This document shows positions 56,891 through 64,000 of a stretch of 64,000 nt of DNA, in pieces. The DNA lies in assembly GCF_008728515.1 (NCBI RefSeq), contig NC_044996.1:102555287-102619286 (forward strand), written 5' to 3'. A program made the translations under genes and the position numbers. The stretch's first letter is position 1; each line of letters starts with the position of its first letter. Origin of the DNA: Papio anubis (taxonomy: Eukaryota > Chordata > Mammalia > Primates > Cercopithecidae). The notes beneath the pieces are model-generated. The model made no database searches. It was not told the origin of the DNA and saw only the letters and a program-made list of their open reading frames with translations.

Positions 56891-59699
56891 TTCCTTCTAA
56901 TTAACTCTATTCATCTATATTAATATAGTTCTCTGTTTATTTAGCTGCTCCCTTGAGATTGGAAACTTTCTGAGAGAAGGGTTATGTCCCAAATGTCTAC
57001 AACCAGCACTCACTAAAATCCTGATGAAGGATTATTGTGAGGTAAATTATCTTAATATGAATCTGTATTGCAGCCTGAAAATATCAGTTAGCATTTTTCA
57101 TTTATACAAAGAAGATCATTGGATTCATAATACTCACAGAAAGATAATTAATTGACTCATTTATTTTTCACAAACTGTTGAAAAGATACCAAGCAAGACA
57201 ATGCCAAATGGAAAGCTCAGTTGCATCTCCTATGGGTCTCCAAACGTCAGAAGCTGTACTGAGCAGGGAGTAAGGAAAGGAAGGTGTGGGCGACTTAATG
57301 ACAAAAGTCCTGAACTTTACCCAGAGCCTTAACATTGCAATAAGTACAGCGCCCTGTGCAATGATGCACCAGGCTTAAACAATCAACTGTGATAACATTA
57401 ACAAAGCCAGCTCCTGTACGTATATTCTGATTTTAATTACACTTGTGTTTTCAAAGCCAGACTCTGAATAAAATGCAGCTACAAAGTTGTTGTATGCACT
57501 ATGTAGAAATTATCTAAAGAATAAGTGACACTTTGGGGCCAGATCATTTTAAATTCTAAAAGAAAGAGCCATATTTTCCACCTGATATCACTCTATGCAC
57601 AAGATTCTGATATTCAGTGAAATCATTGAAAAATACACATTAGCAGAATGCAAAGTGATGCCAATTTTGTCTCTTTCAGACACACCATAATATAGCATAA
57701 TACACATTAACATTAGAATTTGTGTTGTACAGCCTGGTTATGTAATATTGATATTGTCATTTTTGCTTTTTTTCAAATACAATGCCTAATGGGCATTTGA
57801 ATATAGTTTCACTTGACTTAGATAGGCAAGAATATGTTCTATATATTGGGCACACCTCACTCTAGAGTTATACCAAATAACGAAAAAACGATATTGTCAG
57901 ATGATCTTTCTGTCCTAGCAAAGTTAACTTCCTAGGGATTTCTTGTCATTTAATCTTCCAAAAGTTTGTCATTTAGAAAAATACAAGTCCATGAAGGATT
58001 CTCAATATTAGTTTTCATGGACATTTCTGTATTTCTGGTTTAATTTTTTTAAAAAGCAGGACAACGAAAAACTAAGAAGTAGTATCTTTCTGACTTGTGT
58101 GATTACAAAAAGGTCTTGCATTGGACTCATGAGGCAATCTTTTCTCTCATTCTGTCAATATTGACTTTTAGGAAATTGTTCCTTTCAGTGTAGGCTGGTA
58201 CTCTGTGAAGCAGCTTTAGTAATAAAACTCTGGGACCCTGTTGACTGTACACTTTTATTTTACTTTTTATTTAATATTCATTTCTTTTCTTAATCTCATG
58301 TTGTCATGTCTCATTTTTTTCCACACTCACTTGTCTTTCAAATGAATTTTCTTGTTTTTCAGGTTTTTCCTTATGCTGAGTTGATTATTTAATATTGAAA
58401 AACATAAGGGGGCTATATTTTCTCTGAATTTTTTTTTTTTTTTTACTCTGACCACTTTGAAAGATTTTCCTAAATCTTTATTCTTCAAGTATTCCTGACA
58501 CATCTCAAAACTTGTATAATCAAATTGAATAGATTTTCCAGGTAGTTTTAAAAACGAAAACAGATGAAAGAAAACAGGGAGAAAATACAAAATTGGAACT
58601 GCCATTTCAGGTTCTTTGGCAAATATCAAGATATAAATAATTTTATAGTAACATCATTAAATTCACCCGATTTCAGTACCTATAACACTTATGTTTATTG
58701 GGCCAGAAAAGAGATAAAAGGGAGTACTAAAACTTAATATTCATGAGTACATGTTTAAAAATATAATGGTTTCAATCTCACCTTCTAAAAAGTCTCATGA
58801 ATCTCTGACCTGTGCCCTTTCGACAATACACTTTTGAGAATTCAACTTTCTGCAGAGCTTTGCTACTCTTATAATTAAGTCCCAGACCTGATTCTCCACT
58901 TTTTTTACCCCATGGCTATAGGGAAGCCTCTTTATATGTTACCAAGGAGACCGTCTGACTTTCACATTTAGCATTTAATTACCAATTCATCCATTTAGGT
59001 ATTGCATTGCCTTTATCTGACAAAAAGGCCCCCAATCACAGCTATCCAATCTCACAATCTTTAAAATTACTATTTCCCCTGTATATCCCAAATGCTTAAG
59101 ATATTGTACCCAACAATGTATTCTGTTCCATCCATATTCCACAAGAGTTTACCACTGGTGGAAGTTTTAACAATTATACCACGACAGCATGCCAAGGACT
59201 CTCCATATTCCACTTACGACCAGCACTGGGGTCATTGACAGCAAACCCGCAGGTGATCTATTTCCAAAATACTAATTAGAACCACTTCCTATACGAATTG
59301 TCATAGGTCAGGTTTCTGGAGAAAAAAAACTCTGAAACTGAGATTTGCACATAGAAAATTTACTGAGGAATGCTCTTGAGCAAAAACACTTGCAGGAGAA
59401 CAAAAGAAGCAAGATTGGTCAGAGGGAGAGGTTGAACTATAGTACAGATGTACCAGCAGCTTTAGCCAGTCAAAAGGGGCAACGCTAAAACTGGCATGGC
59501 CTTTCAGAGATTCCCCACCACAACGTAAAAAGGCAGGCTTCTGTACACTAGCATTAGTTAATTAAAAAATACAACCTTGGGTGAGGCAGCATCCTCTGGC
59601 CAAGGGTAATTCCCAGAGAAGACATAACTGTGACCAGTCAGTAGATAACACTCCAGGCAAATGGTAAAATAAGTGCAACTTTCCTGAAAGAAAACCTGA
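56891..59699. other. Repeat-poor unassigned DNA
   Basis: About 2.8 kb. The stretch 57050-58050 has no recognised mobile element at all. A 100-codon minus-strand frame (58327-58629) includes lysines from a T run and has no family motif. Confidence 0.4.
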
Positions 59700-60855
59700 G
59701 CGACATGGCATAGTATCCACTACATCCATAATACATGAAAAGACCTGCATTTGAATTAGCAAAAATGATTTTAAGTGAGAAATCAATTCACAGAAACGAA
59801 AATTTAAGTGGAAAAAATATAAAAAGATGCTCAACATCATTAAAAGTTAGGGAAATTCAAATTAAAACAGCAAGATATTTTCTCTCATCAGATACTATAT
59901 ATATTCAAAGATTAAAAATATTTAGTGGTGGCCGGGCATGGTGGCTCACGCCTGTAATCCCAGCACTTTGAGAGTCCAAGGTGGGCAAATCACTTGAGCT
60001 CAGGAGTTCAAGACTAGCCTGGCCAACATGGTGAAAATCCGTCTCTACTAAAAATACAAAAATTAGCCAGGTGTGATGGTGCACGCCTGTACTCCCAGCT
60101 ACTAGGGAGGCTGAGGCATGAGAATCATCTGAACCTGGGTGGCAGAGGTTGCAGTGAGCCAGGATCATACCACTGCACTCTAACCTGGGCAACAGAATGA
60201 GACTCCACCTCAATTAATTAATTAATTAATGTAATTAAATTTTAAAAATATTTAGTGGCGATAAGGACACAAGGAAGTAGGAACTTCACATGTTGCCAAT
60301 GGGAATGTGTCTAAGAACATAACTGGACAAGTTGAACGGTATTTAATAGCATTTAAATGCAAAAGAAAATGCCTATTTGCCCTCAAATTCATGTGTAAAT
60401 TTAATGCAATCCCAATGAAAACCCAAGAAAATTGTTTGTATGAATTGACAAGCTGGTTCTAAAATGCACATAGAAATGCAAAAGGTAAAAGATTACTGAG
60501 GTAGTTTTGAAGAAGAAAAACAATTAGAAAACTTTTATTACCAAATATCAATACTTATAAAAATACAAGAATTAAGATCAGGAGGTATTGATAAATAGAC
60601 AAAACTTATAGAATAAAAAGCCCCAAAACAGCCCATTCAGGTCACCACATATGTGGTCATCGAATTTACAATAAAGATGACAGTCACTGAAATGCAATGC
60701 GAATGGGTAGGCTTTTCAAGAAATAATACTGGGTCAATTAATTTGATTTCCATATGGAAAAAAATAAATATTGACCTCTACCTTGCCCTTTAGTAAAATA
60801 TGAATTCCAAATGAGAGACAAACCTAAATGTTAAAGGCAAAATAATCGTTTCTGA
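59700..60855 (+). mobile_element. Old L1M ORF2 fragment split by an AluS
   Basis: GATGCTCAACATCATTAAAA and GGAAATTCAAATTAAAACAG, then after the Alu TTTAATGCAATCCCAATGAA, TTCTAAAATGCACATAGAAA and AATGAGAGACAAACCTAAAT are L1M ORF2 words on the plus strand. The parts are not in normal L1 order, so at least two fragments are present. No open frame remains. Confidence 0.65.
59929..60241 (+). mobile_element. AluS
   Basis: CTTGAGCTCAGGAGTTCAAG, CTGGCCAACATGGTGAAAAT and AAAATTAGCCAGGTGTGATG. The tail has turned into an (AATT)n microsatellite (60212-60229). TTAAAAATATTTAGTGG is exact at 59912-59928 and 60242-60258, a 17-bp target duplication. Confidence 0.95.
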
Positions 60856-60861
60856 AATAGC

Positions 60862-61015
60862 ACTGTCCGATAAAACTTTGCTAAATGAGATGGAAATACT
60901 CTGTCTCCATGCTGTTTCACACAGTGGCCATATGTAGTTATTGAGCAGTTGAAACTTAGCTGGTGTGACTGAATAACTGAAGTTTAAATTTTATTTAATT
61001 TAACTTAAATTAAAT
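60862..61015. mobile_element. hAT-like DNA transposon remnant
   Basis: AGCACTGTCCGATAAAACTT, GCCATATGTAGTTATTGAGC and GTTGAAACTTAGCTGGTGTG, then ATTTAATTTAACTTAAATTA, recall a non-autonomous element beginning 'actgtccaatagaac'. Family not assigned. Confidence 0.6.
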
Positions 61016-61340
61016 AAGTATGACCAATTGGACATTGTGATTCTCGAAGATAACACAGAAGAATATTTATGACAATTATTTGATGTGTCAATTGGACTAG
61101 GCTGAAAACAAGTTCTCAGAATTCCCTTTCTAGTATGTTTCTAGATGGGGGGTGGTTATGAGGGAGGTTCTCCAACAAGAGTTGGAGAATGGAAAGGAAG
61201 CAGCAGTCATTACATAATATACACAGGCCTTCTCCCAGATATTCATTTACACAAATAATCTGGGTGCTGCTGTAAGGGGATTTTGTAAATGTGATTCAAG
61301 TTCATAATTGGTTGACTTTAAGTTAATCAAAAGTGGTATT
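61016..61340. other. Unassigned, probably old repeat
   Basis: ATGTGTCAATTGGACTAGGC near 61082 resembles the opening of an old LTR family, but the rest does not align by eye. Confidence 0.3.
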
Positions 61341-61491
61341 ACAGATTGCCTCTCCCTTATGATGGTTCAATTTATAATTTTTTGACTTTACAATGGGCTT
61401 ATCAGGGTATTAAATGCATTTTCAACTTATAATTTTTGACTGAATATGCAATACTGGGACATAACCTCATTGTAAGTTGGGGAACATCTTT
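61341..61491. mobile_element. MER2/Tigger-type mariner remnant
   Basis: CTCTCCCTTATGATGGTTCA, ATTTTTTGACTTTACAATGG, GCATTTTCAACTTATAATTT, GGGACATAACCTCATTGTAA and GTTGGGGAACATCTTTG keep the Tigger/MER2 terminal-repeat sequence on both ends. Confidence 0.8.
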
Positions 61492-61809
61492 GCTGGCCTG
61501 ATTTAGTTTCAAGGGCTTTACAAAAGGGCTTAGGCCGTCCCTGAGTTTAGAGACCCAGATAGCATCTGTATCTACAATTGTTCTTCCTTTCCTCCTGTAT
61601 CTTCCTCCCTGATTGCTGTCTGTGAACAATAAACTTTAGCTCACATATGTGCTATTTCAGCCTGCTGGACATCTTCCCATCCTGACTGACTGCCTGTGGA
61701 CAAGTGTAAACCCATGCTTGTGGATTTCCTGTCTATCCATGATCCTGCCTTCCTGATTGCCTGCCATATCGGTTTTGGGCTTGCTTAGCTAGTCTCCACG
61801 AAATACACT
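61492..61809. other. Unassigned, probably old repeat
   Basis: CCTGCCTTCCTGATTGCCTG and TTTTGGGCTTGCTTAGCTAG resemble the 3' half of an old dispersed LTR-type repeat. Low certainty. Confidence 0.3.
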
Positions 61810-62270
61810 AACGATAAAGGAAATAATTGGCCAATTATACTTCATTAAAATTAGCAACTTTTCTTTATCAAAAGACTATTAGAACAGTGAAGAGGCAAGG
61901 TCCAGATATTTTATATAGTGTATATAATGTGCAGAATATATGTTTAAATGCCTCCAAATCAATGAGAAACACACAACCCATTTCTTTCCTTTTTTGCTTT
62001 ATGCACAGAAGATTTTAACAGGCATTTCACCAAAAAAAGTATCCAAACAGCCAATGAAAAGGTACTCACCTTCATTCGTTGTCAAGGAAGTATAATTAGA
62101 ACCACAATAAGATTCACACCAACTAGAATGGCTAAAATTAAAACAACAACAATAATAGTAAAGATTAAAAACCTACAATATCATGTGCTGACCAAGATGT
62201 GGAACAAGTGGAACCATTATATGCTACTGATGAGAGTACAAATTTGTATGTTTACTTTGGAAACCAGAGC
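61810..62270 (+). mobile_element. Old L1M ORF2 fragment
   Basis: TATACTTCATTAAAATTAGC, AGACTATTAGAACAGTGAAG, AAGTATCCAAACAGCCAATG and ACCACAATAAGATTCACACC are late ORF2 words in order, without an open frame. Confidence 0.8.
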
Positions 62271-62284
62271 AGGTATGTATGTGT

Positions 62285-62331
<47 letters not shown>
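62271..62331. repeat. (TG)n microsatellite
   Basis: About 26 TG units with two TA interruptions at the left end. It lies exactly at the join of two L1 fragments of opposite orientation. Confidence 0.97.
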
Positions 62332-62332
<1 letters not shown>

Positions 62333-62640
62333 TTTATCAAGTTTCTCATTCTTGATTAGTGCTTTATCTATCCTATTGAGAAACTTTTCCTACTCCAAGG
62401 TCATGACTATATTCTCTTGTGGGTTCTTCTATAAGCTTTATAGTTTTATAGTTTAAGCTTTAACATTTAGATCTATGATCCATGTCAAATTAATTTTTAA
62501 ATATCTGTGAGGGAGGGGGTCAAGGGTTTTTTTTTTCCATGCAGATATTCAGTTTCTCCAGATCCACTCATTGAAAAGACTCCTTTTCTTCCATCAAACG
62601 GCATTAGCATTTCTAGTTCTTTATATCTTACACTGGAGTT
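62333..62640 (-). mobile_element. L1M ORF2 fragment, inverted relative to its neighbour
   Basis: TTCTTCTATAAGCTTTATAG, TAACATTTAGATCTATGATC, CATGCAGATATTCAGTTTC and CTCATTGAAAAGACTCCTTT are minus-strand L1 ORF2 words. Confidence 0.75.
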
Positions 62641-62910
62641 TAAAAAAGGAAGCATGAAAAGACATATCGGATGATCCTATCTTTTTGGTAAAAGAATAAA
62701 AAGTTTAGGTATTTTAAAATGAGAATCTAGAAAGATACAGAAATTGTACATCAAACATATCAGATTTGTTACCCTGAACAGGGGTAGAGATTGAAGGGAT
62801 GGAAGAGCAGATTATGAACTATTTCTTTTTAAGCATCTGTGTTATTTGACTTGTTATGCAATATCTCTTTATTCTTGTAACTTAAAATAGTTGTGATAAA
62901 ATAATAAAGC
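62641..62910. other. Possible old L1M 3' end
   Basis: GTTACCCTGAACAGGGGTAG and a final ATAAAATAATAAAGC give weak similarity to an L1M 3' end. Not secure. Confidence 0.3.
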
Positions 62911-64000
62911 AAGACAAAGTATCAGAAGCAAAACAGGGATGTGATCTTTCCCTCTTTTGAAATGTTTCTTCTGGCCTGTAACATCTTCTGCCTTGCATCA
63001 AAGATAATTTGTATATTTGTCCTGGTTGCTGCTCTTAAAGAACTTGTCATCTAGTGGGATGACATTATACCCATCTTTGCAACTCCACTGCAGCCCTTTC
63101 CAACACAGTGGATGGTTATAATTGAATGAAAGAGGATGAGTAAAGCAGGAGTTTCTCCTCAGTTTGGTTCCTTAGGTGATAGTTGTGAATTAATTATTAT
63201 ATGGTAAATAATGATTTCCTTTGCATGAATGCTAGATCATTATATGGCTCTCTTTCATTTTAAAATTTCATTATTAATAGGAATGCAAGCCTTTTAAACT
63301 AGATACATAAAAAGATGAGTTCAAAAGGCGAGCTTTGAAAACTAGCATAGCCATTAACATGGACCACACTTCTTATATTCTAAAAGCCATGCTGAGGATT
63401 CATCTGTTTCTCTCTTTTAACTTTTGCATCTAATTAATCTTTGTCTGAAGGGCATGTTCCTGGTATTCAAAAGCATGCCTCAATGGTGCTAATGTGTAGC
63501 AGAATGACCGTGAGTGAGAAAACAATTTTCACCCAATAGTTTTCCAGCCAATTATCTCCAAAGGTACAAAGGAGGAGTATTTATTATGCTATCCTCTCTC
63601 ACAAGCGAAGAACATTGAAAAATTAATTTTGTTTCCTTAGGAGAGATTACAAACCTATGGCATAATATATTATGAAAGGGAAATATATTGCTGATGTGAT
63701 TTCAATATATCTCTGAATTTTCAGGCAGCCCTAAGGGGATCTCCAAATATTATTTTGTTTTCTATAATGTATGCATAGTAAACAGGAAACTGCTAGAACA
63801 GGATGTAGGTATTGAGGTGAAAGTCTTTTTAATACATGTAGAATTTTTACATATGCAGTATAGAAGTCAAACTAATGAATACTTAACCAAGTGGCTTCTC
63901 AGGCCTCAAAGAAGGAACACAAGATTGGCAAGAAATTGCTCCAATAAATTAAAAAGTTTCAGATCAATTAATGTCAACATCTATAATGCTACATGTCTGT
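62911..64000. other. Repeat-poor unassigned DNA
   Basis: No mobile element or gene recognised. Words such as CTAATTAATCTTTGTC near 63431 resemble homeodomain and TCF sites but are individually uninformative. Confidence 0.4.

Noticed and set aside
62128..62456. Frames with long VCVCVC repeats
   Set aside because: They are translations of the (TG)n microsatellite.

Overview
The window reads as ordinary nuclear DNA of an Old World monkey, most likely a cercopithecine such as macaque, baboon or vervet. Two young Alu copies (5200-5507 and 52141-52467) carry the base changes that I recall as diagnostic of the cercopithecid AluYRa lineage: GGCTCAAGCC where human AluY has GGCTCACGCC, and GATCCGGCCACTG where human AluY has GATCGCGCCACTG. 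I found no protein-coding exon, tRNA, rRNA, CRISPR array or CpG island. The only protein-like reading frames are broken LINE-1 ORFs. I see no new biological system. The interest lies in nested transposition and in rearrangement scars.

Layout. 1-4.9 kb: unassigned DNA, a MaLR-type LTR (2027-2457) and a compound microsatellite. 4.9-16.7 kb: an old L2-like repeat on the minus strand, split by an AluYRa, by a complete 7.7-kb LINE-1 (5951-13632, minus strand, 5' UTR built of tandem units) and by other old repeats. 17-21 kb: MIRs, an LTR containing a closely spaced inverted Alu pair, and old repeat DNA. 21.6-28.4 kb: a second near-complete minus-strand LINE-1, inserted into a MIR and itself hit by a second L1 3' end and by a 95-bp inverted copy of DNA lying 1.3 kb upstream. 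28.96-30.2 kb: a plus-strand L1 3' end holding a THE1-like solo LTR. 30-43 kb: mostly unassigned DNA with MER5, L1M, MER20, MLT1, Alu and L2-like copies. 43.5-44.7 kb: another L1 3' end. 45-50.9 kb: repeat-poor. 51.2-54.1 kb: an internally deleted L1M carrying the second AluYRa. 54-59.7 kb: repeat-poor. 59.7-62.6 kb: shredded L1M with an AluS and DNA-transposon pieces. 62.9-64 kb: unassigned.

Nothing here works as a gene set. The functional content is retrotransposon history. Target-site duplications identified by eye date several insertions relative to each other. Three places in L1 DNA look like template-switch or templated-insertion scars (8895-8926, 22283-22377, 44063-44085), and the 95-bp event is the most notable observation. 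Repeat family names rest on recalled consensus features, not on a database search; subfamily names are tentative.
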